A stretch of 64,000 nt of DNA from positions 30,446,765 to 30,510,764 of the forward strand of contig CM048840.1 in NCBI GenBank assembly GCA_026545765.1. Reading direction: 5' to 3'. Positions 37,021 through 47,913 of the stretch are shown piece after piece. Source of the stretch: Plantago major (lineage: Eukaryota > Streptophyta > Magnoliopsida > Lamiales > Plantaginaceae). The translations under genes and the position numbers were made by a program. The first letter of the stretch is position 1. Each line of letters opens with the position of its first letter. The notes beneath the pieces are model-generated. The model worked only from the letters and a program-made list of their open reading frames with translations, had not been told where the DNA came from and ran no database searches.

Positions 37021-37520
37021 TTAGAGACGGGTAAATTATCCGTCTCTAAATCTGGATTTAATTTATAATTTAAAAAAATAATAATTATCCGTCGCTAAAT
37101 CCGTTACTATTTAGTAACAGATAATTTATCTGTCTCTAAATCTGGATTTAATTTATAATTAAAAAAATAATTATTATTATCCGTTACTAAATCCGTTACT
37201 ATTTAGTAACGGATAATTTATCCGTCTTTAAATCTGGATTTAATTTATAATTAAAAAAATTAATAATATTATCCGTTACTAAATCCGTTACTAGTTAGTA
37301 ACAGATAATTTATCCGTTACTAAACTCACAGAATTATGTAATTAAAATTAAAGTAAAATCACCTTATTAGAGACAGATAATTATCCTTCTCTAAAAGGTC
37401 AACAGATCTATCCGTTACTAAATAGTAACGGATAGTTTATCCGTTACTAAACTGTTAGAGACGAAGGAAATTGAGACGGGTTTATTATGTCGCTAAAGAT
37501 TTAGCGACGGATCGGTCCCT
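37021..37520. repeat. Right subterminal repeat array of the CACTA element
   Basis: TATCCGTTACTAAATCCGTT-type motifs with inverted AGTAACGGATA copies. Within it, a unit of about 110 bp with AAATCTGGATTTAATTTATA recurs three to four times (near 37052, 37138, 37229). Confidence 0.85.
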
Positions 37521-37536
37521 GTTTTCTTGTAGTGCA

Positions 37537-37734
37537 TGTAAAGGTTATTTTGAGAATGAATATCTTGTTGATTGTATTTCACACATATTTATGGTTACAA
37601 GAAAGAGTCCATGATATACAAGTGATAAGAACTGAATCTAAAAGGTAGGAGTATCTCTACGTTACAGATAATACAATCACAACAAAAAACAGTAGCTAAG
37701 TAATAGATAGAGGAGATCTGGAGACTCCTCAATA
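37537..37734 (-). repeat. Copia 5' LTR
   Basis: On the minus strand it begins TATTGAGGAGTCTCCAG (TG mutated to TA) and ends ATAACCTTTACA. 198 bp, 14 bp longer than the other LTR. Confidence 0.9.
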
Positions 37735-38036
37735 GTAATTCCATTCCAACAAATTCAATTCACCATTAAAAAAAAAAATTAATATGGCTTCTCCACTCCC
37801 CCAATTAAATTCCAAGCCTTTTAATCCCAACAAAATCGGTTCATCATAAAAAAAAATAAATAATAACCAATCTTTTTTTTTCAATCTTCTCCAGTTAAAT
37901 AAAAAAAAATCAATTTACACTTACTCAATTTCGAATTCAACTCGAAAAGAAGTAATTAATTATAAAAAGTAATGATTTTACTTACATTTATATATATACT
38001 TATTTGTAATCAGGTTACGCGTGTTCTCTTCTTCCA
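37735..38036 (+). repeat. Helitron-like repeat, copy 2, right part
   Basis: Resumes after the Copia insertion with CCATTCCAACAAATTCAATT and matches copy 1 (25566-25955), ending near ACGCGTGTTCTCTT. The hairpin is shortened compared with copy 1 and the CTAG end is not evident. Confidence 0.6.
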
Positions 38037-38699
38037 ATCAAATATAAATGGACCATGATAATGAACTGAACATTATTGGAATGGTTAAGCAAACAAGTAC
38101 AAATTTAATTTTGATTCCAACTCAATTAATTTATCAATCAAATATGACTTTAGGTAACTATCCGTACAAACTTTTACAAAATACTTAATCTATATCAAAT
38201 ATTTAACAACACACTCCCGCCCCCTAAAAGTTGTTATGTTTATTGTTTATGGAAAAAAATTAAGAAGAATAATATTATAACATTATATTGTACATGTGTG
38301 GTTTGCTTTATAACTTTATCACTAGTTGGTTTGATTGTTTAAGTTACTTTTTAACTTCATTAGGAGTAGTGGAGGTATAAAATTATATAATTATTCCTAA
38401 AATGACAAAGAAATTAAAGTGGACAACTTTATCAGGACTCTCAAAATGGCAAAAGTGGACATCTTTTATGAGATTGAAGGAGTATATATCACTTCAAACA
38501 ATATATGTTTAATACAGATGCATTATAATTATATTAACTGCATTTTAAAATATACTCCCTCCGTTACAGATGTAACTTTTCACGGGCCACTACACAAGTT
38601 TTAAGAGAATAGTGAATAAAGTATGAGAGATGATGTATGGATAGATTGAATAAATTATGAATGATAGTGAATAAGGGATGAGAATTTGTATATAGTGCG
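38037..38699. other. AT-rich intergenic DNA with a lone Stowaway end
   Basis: TACTCCCTCCGTTACAGATG at about 38552-38571 is a Stowaway-type left end. The right end is not seen because the next repeat begins at 38700. Confidence 0.5.
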
Positions 38700-39760
38700 T
38701 GTTGACCCAAAGAGTTGATGTGATGATAACAAACAAGTTAAATTATTCTATTCAGAAGACATGTTGGAGTTTTGTAGCTATGATGTTATTGCAGATTTTT
38801 GAAGAAGCTTTGGTTAAGGAAATTTTCCTTGCTAACTTTGAAACTGAGAGAAAATATAGAAACTGAATTTGATTTGGTTGCCAACGCTTTCAAAGAGATA
38901 AGGAGAAAGATTTGGAAGAGTTTTAATTCAAGGAATCTCCTAAAAGGTCTTAACAAGAATCCGGAACTAAGGCTATGTTCTCTTCATCTGAAAACTCATT
39001 AATTTCAATTCAGTTCAGATTCATTCAGTTCTGCTTAGTTATTTTTTATACTACAATTCAGTTAAGTTCTATTATGTTTAGACGAAGAGAACAAAGCCTA
39101 AGTATGAAGAAAGTATCGTTATTCTGCATATTGTATCAGCGCTTGGAAGCTTATAAATTAATGCAAGATACAACTTCTTCTACACAACACAAGAACGAAT
39201 CAAAGAGAAAGCAAATACGAAGTGTTGAGAACAGTGATCCAAACCAGTACCTTCACCTATATACTCAGCCATTCAAAAGCTTGTTTACTTTCTTTGTAAC
39301 TGAGTTTTGTGATGGATATTATTCATTCAATCAGTGGACTGTGAGTTTATGAAATCTTGTTAACGTGTGGTTAAAGGAGTTGGAATTGCTCCTTAGCACG
39401 AGTCACTTAGTCTAGGTGGGGATAGCTTAGACTGGAGCAAGAGGGAAGGATAATGGTTGTTGTCTTTGAGTGCTTGTGGCTGTAAGTGTTCTATCAAGGA
39501 TCTTATAGAAGTCGCAAGAGTAAACGCTGACTCTTGGGGAGTGGACGTAGACACTTTTGTGGCCAAACCACTATAATTATGTTTTGCTTTATTTACTGCA
39601 TTGCATCATTATTGCATTTAAAAAGTTTGTGAAAAATGAAATCTGTTTTCTGTTGAAGCTGTATATTTCGTGTAGAAACATTGAGCGAAACATTGCACTA
39701 AACTTTTCATCTTTCTGCATACTGTTCATTCATCATTTCATACAAAGTCAGAAAGTCTTT
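38700..39760 (+). mobile_element. LTR-like fragment, Copia type
   Basis: Opens TGTTGACCCAAAGAGTTGAT followed by GTGATGATAACAAACAAG, and later carries GGGGAGTGGACGTAGACAC with CCAAACCACTATAATTATG, features of U3 and R-U5 in long Copia LTRs. Flanking internal sequence is absent and the right end (about 39744-39760) is uncertain. It may be a solo LTR. Short reading frames inside are not supported as genes. Confidence 0.55.
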
Positions 39761-40008
39761 TAGAGGGAAATTTATATTAGAGTACGTTCCAAAATGGAAT
39801 ATGAGAATTCCACGTGTCACAAAAGTTATATTAGTGATTATTCCCTTTTTTCCTTTCCGTCGAACTTCTCAATTTCAAGAAAATTGACACAGTTTTTAGA
39901 ACCCTTTTGCCCTAATTAGCCCAGGATACAGAATTCCCTCATTCTTTAACTGTTAAAGATCGAATCTTTTGGGCAAATCATGCGTTTCATTTAGGGAAGA
40001 AGAAGGCA

Positions 40009-41538
40009 ATGAGGAATTCCAGGAAAAGATCACTTGATTATGAAGACGACGACTCATCTTCCTCATCGTCCAAGATTAACTTCGACAAGAAACACCATTC
40101 TCGACCCCATCCAATCAACGATGATGTCATCCCACATCGCCATATTGCTGGTAAGCCCTCCAAATTCAATTCTCACTCCGGAACTGCACCTTTACCACCC
40201 AAAGTTCAAATCTTGTGTGACATTATGGCGAAAACACCTTTGAATTTGGAGAGGTATTTAGACGATACTGGCATAAGGGTTTCTCAACAAGATGTTGAGG
40301 AGGTGCTTAAGCTGTCTTATAGTTATCCTGGTGCGGCGGTGAAGTTTTTCCGGTGGTCTAGTGGGCTTCAGGTGAGTGCTAGGCACAACCCGAAAGCGTG
40401 GAACCTAATTGTGGATATATTAGGGAAGAATGAGCTGTTTGATGCTATGTGGGATGCTCTTAAATCCATGGGGAAAGAGCTTATGGTCTCTCTGTCTACC
40501 TTTGATTCAGTTTTTGGCAGTTATGTGGTTGCGAATCGCGTGCAGGAGGCGATTATGAGTTTTGAAGTTATGGATCAGTATGGTGTGGTAAAGGACACAT
40601 CAGCTTTGAATGCCTTGCTTCGAGCTATTTGTAGGGAGGGGAAAACTCGGCAGGGGAAGGAGTATCTTGGTCTTGTGAAGGATAAGATTAGGGTTGATGC
40701 CGAGACATATAGGATTTTGTTGGAGGGGTGGGAGAGGGAGGGGGATGTGGATAGAGCTAGGAAGACGTTTTCCGAGATGATGATTGATGTTGGATGGGAC
40801 AAGAGGAATGTTGCAGCGTATGATTCGTTCTTGTGTACTCTGATTAAGGGTCCTGATGGATTGCGGGAAGTGTTGAAGTTCTTTGACACTATGAGGGAGA
40901 GGAGTTGTTTTCCTGGCACGAAGTTCTTAAAGCTTGTGATTGAGGAATGTGCAAGGAAGAGTGATGCAAGATCCGCCAAAGTGGTTTGGGATGTTATGGT
41001 TGGGAAGAATATTTGTCTACCGGGTGTGGGGATGTATAAATCGTTAATTTCCTTGTATTGTAATTCCAGAGATTTCGCTGGGGCCGAGAAGTTGTTGGAT
41101 GAGATGGTTTATCATGGAGCATTTCCAGATTCTGAAATTTATTGCATGTTATTTCACTTTCTAATTAAACACAATCGGCTGAGGGAAGCAATGCCTTTAT
41201 TTAGAGAAATGGTGAAGAACGAATATGTGCCTTTGCAGGATGACTGCATTATTGCCGTCAAGTCCTACTCCGATAGTGGAGATAACCATATGGCCACTAA
41301 GATATGGAGATTTATGTGTGAGAACTACAGCTCGGATTTGGAAGAGACAGGCAATTTGTTGATTGGCAGGCTCCGGGACAAGGGACGGGTCCCTGAAGCG
41401 GTTAAGTGTGCTGAGGACATGATTGACCGAGGAATCAAAGTAACTTCTGCCACACTATCAAAATTAAAGCAGAGCTTATCTAAAGTTGGGAAAGCAATAG
41501 TTTATGAGGAACTTCTATGTAAGTGGAAGACGCATTGA
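40009..41538 (+). CDS. P-class pentatricopeptide repeat protein
   Basis: A single-exon 509-residue protein. The first ~60 residues are Ser-, Asp- and basic-rich (SRKRSLDY, a DDDSSSSSS run). About ten 35-residue PPR motifs follow from roughly residue 125, for example NPKAWNLIVDILGKNELFDA, GMYKSLISLYCNSRDFAGAE and EIYCMLFHFLIKHNRLREAM. The segment TPLNLERYLDDTGIRVSQQD with FFRWSS places it near Arabidopsis At1g77360-like proteins, from memory of the family. P-class PPR proteins bind RNA, mostly in mitochondria or plastids. The N-terminus here is not a clear transit peptide and a KR-rich start could suit another compartment, so location is open. No editing or cleavage domain (E, DYW, SMR) is seen. 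Confidence 0.92.
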   Translation: MRNSRKRSLDYEDDDSSSSSSKINFDKKHHSRPHPINDDVIPHRHIAGKPSKFNSHSGTAPLPPKVQILCDIMAKTPLNLERYLDDTGIRVSQQDVEEVLKLSYSYPGAAVKFFRWSSGLQVSARHNPKAWNLIVDILGKNELFDAMWDALKSMGKELMVSLSTFDSVFGSYVVANRVQEAIMSFEVMDQYGVVKDTSALNALLRAICREGKTRQGKEYLGLVKDKIRVDAETYRILLEGWEREGDVDRARKTFSEMMIDVGWDKRNVAAYDSFLCTLIKGPDGLREVLKFFDTMRERSCFPGTKFLKLVIEECARKSDARSAKVVWDVMVGKNICLPGVGMYKSLISLYCNSRDFAGAEKLLDEMVYHGAFPDSEIYCMLFHFLIKHNRLREAMPLFREMVKNEYVPLQDDCIIAVKSYSDSGDNHMATKIWRFMCENYSSDLEETGNLLIGRLRDKGRVPEAVKCAEDMIDRGIKVTSATLSKLKQSLSKVGKAIVYEELLCKWKTH

Positions 41539-43850
41539 GTACATTTAAGCCACTTCGTTACCGGTTTTGTTTATAGGAGTATATGTTTATTTATAATCAT
41601 TATTTTTTGTAGCATTTCTTCTACTGATTTCTTTCACTTCAAGTGATAAGTAGGAAATACTTTATGAATTTTCTGTTCTTGCCATGCCGTATTTCTTCAA
41701 TAGTTAACAAAAACTGTTTGCTGAGGTGAGGTAACGTTAAGCATTAAATGTTAGGTTTCGTGTTGATTGTTGAGATTAAGTTTCTTGGTCTTGTTACAGT
41801 TTAAGATTTAAATTTCCTGTAACATGTGAAAACCTTCTCTATCACTCGCATTTTCAAATTTTGGGGGTACCATATAATATGCAAACAATGTAGTGATGTA
41901 AGACTGCAATTCAAGGTTGGAGTGAGTGATGTATCTATTCCCGTGAGCAATAGGTTGGGGTGCACCTTTTCTTCTCTTTCGATTATTATCCAGTAGACCA
42001 GTAAGGTTAGCTCCTGCTTTCATTGAAGAGGGGAGGAGGAAGATAACATGTTAAATGTGCTCTTAGGAGTGTAATGTTTCATTATTTTTTTTTATCATAT
42101 TCTTGTAAGCATGCTTATCTTGGGAATGTTAGATTCTTCTCTCGCATAAATCGGTGCTAATGCAGCCCATATAATCCCTGTCTATTTCATATCTGACAAT
42201 GTGAAGCAGAATCATTGAATTGGAGTTACTGTTGAAAGAAATAGCTGTCGGTGCGAATCCCATCGCACCTTCAGTCCCTATGCCAATCTGTTGTCGCCGA
42301 TGATACTATGTATCATTCGACAATCTGCTAGCCTGCTACTCATCTGGAAGAGACAAGCAAGGTGATGAAGTTCACTGGTCTATGGTAACTTGGATTTTGT
42401 TTGATGTTAAGTTTTACATCAGTACGAAGAACAAAACTTTAAAGATGGCCTTTGCCTCTCTGGTCGACTATAAGACATTGACTGTTATTGTCTGCATGTG
42501 TTTGCTTGTACGCATAAGTTTCTGTCGACTGCATGCTGTATGAGTATTCTGCTTTATACAGACTAGGCGAAGAGCCATTCTTAACCCTCCTATCACAAGC
42601 AAGGTATTTAGTTTTATACAAGTTGAACTGAGTTTGCATTTTTTGGGAACATCAGTGAACCTTTGCCCACACCTTGTGCTTGTGAGCAGTTTACTTGATA
42701 TTATCTAGGAATTGGGATTATAACATGCATATTAGAAGCAGTACTATGGCAGTTATAAGTGCGTTCAGGTATGAAATTGAATTATGTAAACTTGATGAAA
42801 TGCTGAATTTTTCAGATATCTCCATGAAAATGCAGAATAGCCGGCTTGGAGGCTATGAAGTCAAGTGGCATCAAAACCGACTCTGTGCCAGTTGATCGAT
42901 TTATTTGCTTGCCTGTTGATGACAAACAGGCAAATCATGGCGCAAAATTGTTGAGAATGTTGGTATCTTTCCCTGTTTGATGAATTCATATGATCTGAGC
43001 ATTGACACCTGACCTGACCATGATCTAGTTCCGACTTCGGAGCATACTCAATTGGTGTATTGCGTCCTACTACTTGCGCAACCAGCCTATCTCTCAACTA
43101 GCATTCAAAGGGTGGTGTAGAGAGCAATTATGTTATATCGAAAGCTTTTCAATCTTTTTTAATATAAACACATTCTCTATATAGAAAGAGTTGTTCTCGA
43201 TTTATGAACATAAATCGTTATAATAATAGTAGTAACAGATTTAAAATCGAAACTTGTGTCTAGTTATGCGTTTCAACGAAACATACTCCAAGGAGCTTGT
43301 ATTGATTACTGAAAATTGGAAATAAAGCAACAGTTTTGATCCTTGCATGAAGAGAAATAGAGAATGCAGAACTTCTTAGTTGTTTAGCTTTTATCATTCT
43401 TAATCTATAATCGTACACAAACTTTGGAGAAATATCGTATTTTAGAAAGTCATAATAAATATCACATACTTATTTACCTACCATCATCATATGTTTAATT
43501 TTAAAAGATATACATATGTTAATTCAGTTTTATGGTGACATTCTATCACAAAAGTTGCACATTAATCATTTTATCATATTAATGAAGTAACTTATCGGTC
43601 ATAGGCTAATTGGTTTTGTAAGTAACCAAACAGCTCATAAAGTAGCTATCTCATAAGAAAGCCAATAAGCTGTTGATTTTTGTGTTGATACTTAGTAAAT
43701 TAATTAACTGACAAACCAACTTATTTTTCTAAACAGCATATTAATACAAATTAACTTTAGTTAATTTTGTTTTTTCATAATTCAGTTGAAATAGCTTATG
43801 AAATTGAACATAACATGTTTTATTGACGTAAAAAATGCATAGACAACAAA
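41539..43850. other. Intergenic DNA downstream of the PPR gene
   Basis: The first 1.5 kb (to about 43100) is less AT-rich than typical intergenic DNA here and may include a long 3' UTR, but no ORF above about 75 codons or known domain was found. From 43100 it becomes AT-rich. A CTAATTGG/CCAATAAG-containing stretch at 43605-43680 looks MITE-like without definable ends. Confidence 0.4.
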
Positions 43851-43867
43851 GCTGGAATAGCTCAGCT

Positions 43868-43900
<33 letters not shown>

Positions 43901-43924
43901 GAGGTTCGAACCCTCCTTCTAGCG
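43851..43924 (+). tRNA. tRNA-Asn (GTT)
   Basis: A 74-base cloverleaf. Acceptor GCTGGAA pairs with TTCTAGC and the discriminator is G. The anticodon stem TGTGG/CCACA encloses loop CTGTTAA with anticodon GTT at 43885-43887. T arm is GGAGGTTCGAACCCTCC. No intron. A T-run (43929-43938) follows, suitable as a Pol III terminator. Confidence 0.97.
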
Positions 43925-43989
43925 ATATTTTTTTTTTTTATGTGCCTTTCTGTTTTTATGAAGGAGCTATATAAAAATAATTTAAAAAA

Positions 43990-44071
43990 CGTGGTCGGCA
44001 GGATTCGAACCTGCGCGGGCAAAGCCCACATGATTTCTAGTCATGCCCGATAACCACTCCGGCACGACCAC
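43990..44071 (-). tRNA. tRNA-Ser (AGA)
   Basis: An 82-base tRNA on the minus strand. Acceptor GTGGTCG pairs with CGACCAC and the discriminator is G. Anticodon stem CATGA/TCATG encloses CTAGAAA with anticodon AGA. It has the long variable arm of serine tRNAs (GGGCTTTGCCC) and T arm GCAGGTTCGAATCCTGC. No intron. Downstream (lower coordinates) is T-rich on the minus strand. Confidence 0.97.
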
Positions 44072-44538
44072 AAGTTGCGTTATTTTGTTCAATTTCGATA
44101 CTTGATCATTTTACAGGAGTATTTTTTTTGTCTTTTTTTCCGGCTGGCTTTATTAGAGTTCTTGGTCAGCTTCCCTTTTCTATTTAGCTTAATTTGTTCT
44201 TGTATCTGAATAAAAACAATTGCATAGTACTCCTTTTTTGAGCAATTAAAATAGATAAGTAACCTTTATGAGCTACCTTTTATAAGAATTCAAATTTCAA
44301 TGATGAATTTATGCAGTGTCAACATCTATTAGAAATTTAGAACAGTAAAATGGTAGTCATTTCAAGGGAGGGGGGAAATGATGGTTATGAGATGGTACGT
44401 ACATGCATCAATTGATAATGGAATAGTTTTTTATTTGACTCACTCAAGTCTACCTTTGTGTTGTGATTGTGAGGTCTGGCCATCCAACCAAATAGTCTTT
44501 GATAATTATATATCCGCATTGGCTAAATTAATTATTAA

Positions 44539-44633
44539 GGGAGTGATTGGTATAACTAAAATTGAGAAAATCGAATTAAAAACACATAAATTTTTACATA
44601 ATTCAAGATTTTAATTTTATGCCAATCACTCCC
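44539..44633. mobile_element. Small Tourist-like MITE
   Basis: 95 bp with inverted ends GGGAGTGATTGGTATAACTA / TTTTATGCCAATCACTCCC and a flanking TAA on both sides (44536-44538 and 44634-44636), as for PIF/Harbinger-type insertions. Confidence 0.75.
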
Positions 44634-44823
44634 TAATTTATTTAAGCTCCAATTCTTGTGCAGGTTTAAACTGTTTGGTTTACAACAAAGATCAAGAAAA
44701 TTTGATTAAAAAACATCTAAATTTCTTCTTAAATCGAGATTTTAGCTTTATAACAAACACTCGCTTAGTCACTAGAGTTGTAAGACACATTTTCATTATG
44801 CTAACAGGCATGTAGTAGTTCTA

Positions 44824-44928
44824 CCTCCATAATTAAAAACATTTTCATTTTACTATTTTATAGTCAATCATAATTAATTTTGATCAGAAGTAGTATTTAA
44901 ACACAAGCTAATTTATGCTCGGAGGGAG
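44824..44928. mobile_element. Short Stowaway-like repeat
   Basis: Left CCTCCATAATTAAAAAC and right GCTCGGAGGGAG form a poor inverted pair beside TA-type flanks. About 105 bp, probably a deletion derivative. Confidence 0.4.
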
Positions 44929-44997
44929 TTAGCTAATTTACTATGTTCCTCATACAAACACAAGCTGCAATTTGTTTTAGCTAAAGTACAGCTTTAC

Positions 44998-46698
44998 TGT
45001 AGCGCCCTGAATTTTATAAAGACGAACTAAGTAAAATATGGCTTGCGCTAGTTCGTGAGCTTGAAAATTCGACGTACTTAAATTATAAAAATTTAAAACG
45101 TTACTAAACGCCTTGCGCGTCAAAGACTTGACATGAAATTCTTGATACTAAACCGTGAACTAGTAAAATAATGGAGCGGAACATTATAAAGTCTTTGAAA
45201 TCGTGAGATTTAAAAATGTTAAAGATCTTCCTGATATTGATCACTGCCCCAGCAACGCTCGCCACTCCGATCAGCTCGGCTTCAAATACCTAAAATTGAT
45301 AATTTAAGCAAGGGCCAGTCGTGACCACTTGACTGAGCAAATTCCATGCACGTGCCATGACTTAAAATTCTAACTTCATGTCTTTTTAGTCGTTTAATCT
45401 TGAATTAATGCAATGCAACTTAAGACTTGACTTGACTTTTAACACTTGAACTTGATAACTTGAACTTCTTGAAAAACATTCTTAAACTTTACTTTTAAAC
45501 ATGACTTGAAAATTAACTTGATCGTGAGCTCACTTGGCATCATAAGGTACATCCCCAGCCGATGGTGACCGCTTAACATGGATAACCACGATTTGCTAGT
45601 TGCCTAGCCGATGGTGACCGTTTAACTTGGTTGGCCACGATTTGCTAGGGAAACCTTACTAGTCCATTCTTGACATAACTTGAAATCTTTCTTGACTTAG
45701 AATCTTATTAACATGGATGCATACTCTTAGACTCAACTTATGAATGCATGGATTAATGTGTGTGCATAACATCATACATATGTTAACATCAGTAAACATG
45801 GATTTATAATGCTTGCCATCACTGGTCAGCAACTTCTTCATATCATAACAATTACAGAACAATCAGAAGTGTAGTAGTACTACTCAAAATAACTCAAACT
45901 GATCATGGCAAGAATGGAACACATAATACAATGATAGTTCACTAATAATGATCTAAACCATGAGACTAGTCACAAGATTCACACACAGCCGTGTCATTAG
46001 ATTAAACATAAGCACTTATTGGTTTACTTGCTACTTAACTATCATATCAATCCTTGAGAACTGAAGTTCCATATGCAATTGCCATAGAATAAAGCAGATT
46101 CAAAATAACATCTACACATGATCATCAAAAAGAACATGGGATCTAGCATATAATCACCATAAAAATATAATTTAACAATAACCATATAAACTTTTAGGTG
46201 GTAAACCTTAGAGGAACTTACAAACATCACATATCATAGCATATATGACAAATCAAATAATCGTGGATGAGCCTTAGGGGAACTTGCCTTGAGAAAAACG
46301 AGCAAGAGGGGCAAGATTTGAAAAATGATTGGAAAAATAGCATCTGCTCGACATCATATTCTGGATGACTCACTACTCCAAACAGCGATCCGTCCGGTGA
46401 AAGTATGGAATGTCTGTTATCGACATCTCTCCAAAAATCAGCTTGATCGGACGGTTAACGAGTCGGGAAAAGATTTTAGAAGTTGACTCGATGGCAGGAA
46501 ATTTGTGCGCGGAAATATAGTTTTTGCAAGGGTTTTTCTTTGAAAAATAACTAGGGTTAGGGTAAGAATGAACTTGTTAAAGAAAATGGACTTGGGCTTT
46601 AGATAAGTAATGGGTTGGAGAAGCTTACGAACTCCACTTTGACGGTCGGTTCGCTTTAAAACGTCTAAATTCGAAATACGAATTTTTGGGCTGTTACA
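44998..46698. mobile_element. Solo LTR (Ty3-like) with perfect target duplication
   Basis: Starts TGTAGCGCCCTGAATTTTAT and ends TTTTTGGGCTGTTACA. It is flanked by TTTAC on both sides (44993-44997 and 46699-46703). No internal retrotransposon region. Inside, a unit with GCCGATGGTGACCGTTTAAC and CACGATTTGCTAG is duplicated in tandem (about 45550-45650). Reading frames within it are short and unrecognised. The TGTARCGCCCTG start is common in plant Ty3 LTRs. Confidence 0.85.
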
Positions 46699-46863
46699 TT
46701 TACAATCCTAACCATTTCACCCTACTTTTCACTAAAAACTTTTTTAAATACATTCTATTTTATATGGGATTAAAGATTAATAACAAAAAATTACTTATAA
46801 GAGAATATATTATTAAAGTTGTAAGTTGATGATAAAATGTGAGAATGATTAATTGATTAAGCT

Positions 46864-47683
46864 TGTGTTTGCAAATGCTTAAAAAAAGTGCTTTTGTGAT
46901 TTTGAATTAGTAAAAGCAGTTTTTTAGTGTTTTATATCACAACTTCGCTGACTTTTACGAAAAAAGCATTTAACCGCAGAAGCAACCCAATAACTGCTTC
47001 TAACTGCTTTAAGCAAGTTGTAGCTTTTTTTTCAATTAAAACAACTAATTAAATTAATTTTTGCAAATACTAAAATTTCTGCTTTTACAATTTTAAGTTA
47101 TTTTTTATCTGATATATCAAACACTACTAACTTTTGCTTAAAATGAACTTTAATCAACTTTTAGTAGAAACGGACAAAAAAACACAAGTAAAAGCATTTG
47201 CAAACACACTAAATTTAGGGTTGAATCTACTAGTATTAGTATGTGTTTGCAAATGCTTTTACTTATGCTTTTTTGTCCGCTTCTACTAAAAGTTGATTAA
47301 AATTGATTTTAAGCAAAAGTCAGTAGTGTTTGATATATCATATAAAAAACAGCTTAAAATTGTAAAAAGCAGAAGTTTTAGTGTTTGCAAAAATTAATTT
47401 AATTAGTTGTTTTTTATTGAAAAAAAGCTACTACTTGCTTAAAGCAGTTAGAAGCAGTTATTCCGCTTTTTCGAAAAAGCAGGTAATATATAAAACACTA
47501 AAAACCGCTTACTACTTCAAAATCACAAAAGACTTTTTAAAGGTTGAATCACTAGTATTAGTATTAGGGTTACCTGCTTTTTTTCAGAAAAGTTGCAGCA
47601 GAAGTTGTAATATAAAACACTAAAAAACTGCTTTTACTACTTTAAAATCACAAAAGCACTTTTGTTAAGCATTTGCAAACACA
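46864..47683. repeat. Inverted cluster of related MITEs forming a palindrome
   Basis: Copy A (46864-47208) and copy B (47242 to about 47543) are the same element in opposite orientation, separated by about 33 bp. Both have TGTGTTTGCAAATGCTT ends. A third partial copy C (about 47565-47683) follows, after a repeat of the spacer motif CTAGTATTAGTATTAGGG. Blocks such as AAAAGTTGATTAAA and GCAAAAATTAATTTAATTAG appear in both arms. A transcript would fold into a long hairpin. Superfamily not determined. Confidence 0.8.
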
Positions 47684-47831
47684 AGCTTAGTAGCTTAAAC
47701 CTCTCTTTTATCTTTTATGCATTTGACGTTTCTAGTTGACCAATAAAAATAAAGTTGGTGGATTTTAATGAAATATGAAATATATGGCAACTCTAGTTCA
47801 GAGAGATAACAACTCTAACTTAACCGAAAAA

Positions 47832-47913
47832 CGTGGTCGGCAGGATTCGAACCTGCGCGGGCAGAGCCCACATGATTTCTAGTCATGCCCGATAACCACT
47901 CCGGCACGACCAC
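47832..47913 (-). tRNA. tRNA-Ser (AGA), second copy
   Basis: An 82-base minus-strand copy of the gene at 43990-44071, identical apart from one base in the variable-arm loop (GGGCTCTGCCC instead of GGGCTTTGCCC). Flanks differ beyond an upstream A/C-rich stretch, so only the tRNA itself is shared. It appears intact. Confidence 0.97.

Larger units (their letters stand above)
30313..37534 (+). mobile_element. CACTA (En/Spm) DNA transposon inside the Copia element
   Basis: Termini are CACTACAAGAAAA at 30313 and TTTTCTTGTAGTG ending at 37534, an inverted pair. The 3-bp target duplication is CAT (30310-30312 and 37535-37537). Subterminal arrays of TAACGGATA / TATCCGTTA motifs lie at both ends. It carries a TNP2-type transposase with an internal deletion and a second En/Spm-type gene, both plus-strand, and an LTR-like insertion at 31382-32714. 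It is non-autonomous as it stands. It entered exactly at the LTR/primer-binding-site boundary of the Copia element. Confidence 0.95.
26093..37734 (-). mobile_element. Copia LTR retrotransposon, minus strand, interrupted by a CACTA element
   Basis: Short LTRs (26093-26276 and 37537-37734) bound the element, flanked by a perfect 5-bp duplication GTAAT (26088-26092 and 37735-37739). In minus-strand order it holds gag, protease, integrase, reverse transcriptase and RNase H, the Copia domain order. A G-rich polypurine tract lies next to the 26276 LTR edge (GACGGGGGG on the minus strand). A primer-binding site complementary to initiator tRNA-Met lies at 30297-30311. All coding parts carry frameshifts or stops, so it is inactive. 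The two LTRs differ by roughly five substitutions, one 14-bp indel (CTAAGTAATAGATA extra in the right one) and one single-base indel, so insertion was not ancient. Confidence 0.93.

Noticed and set aside
38799..39352. Two ORFs (67 and 125 codons) after the Stowaway end
   Set aside because: They fall in an LTR-like sequence, overlap in different frames and show no domain.
42230..42370. snoRNA- or tRNA-like motif (GCGAATCCCATCGC, GATGATACTATG)
   Set aside because: No complete cloverleaf and no paired C/D boxes with a terminal stem could be drawn.
46864..47683. 8-bp hAT-style target duplications around the MITE palindrome
   Set aside because: Candidate flanks (TTAAGC / GCTTAG) are inverted or imperfect, so superfamily was left open.
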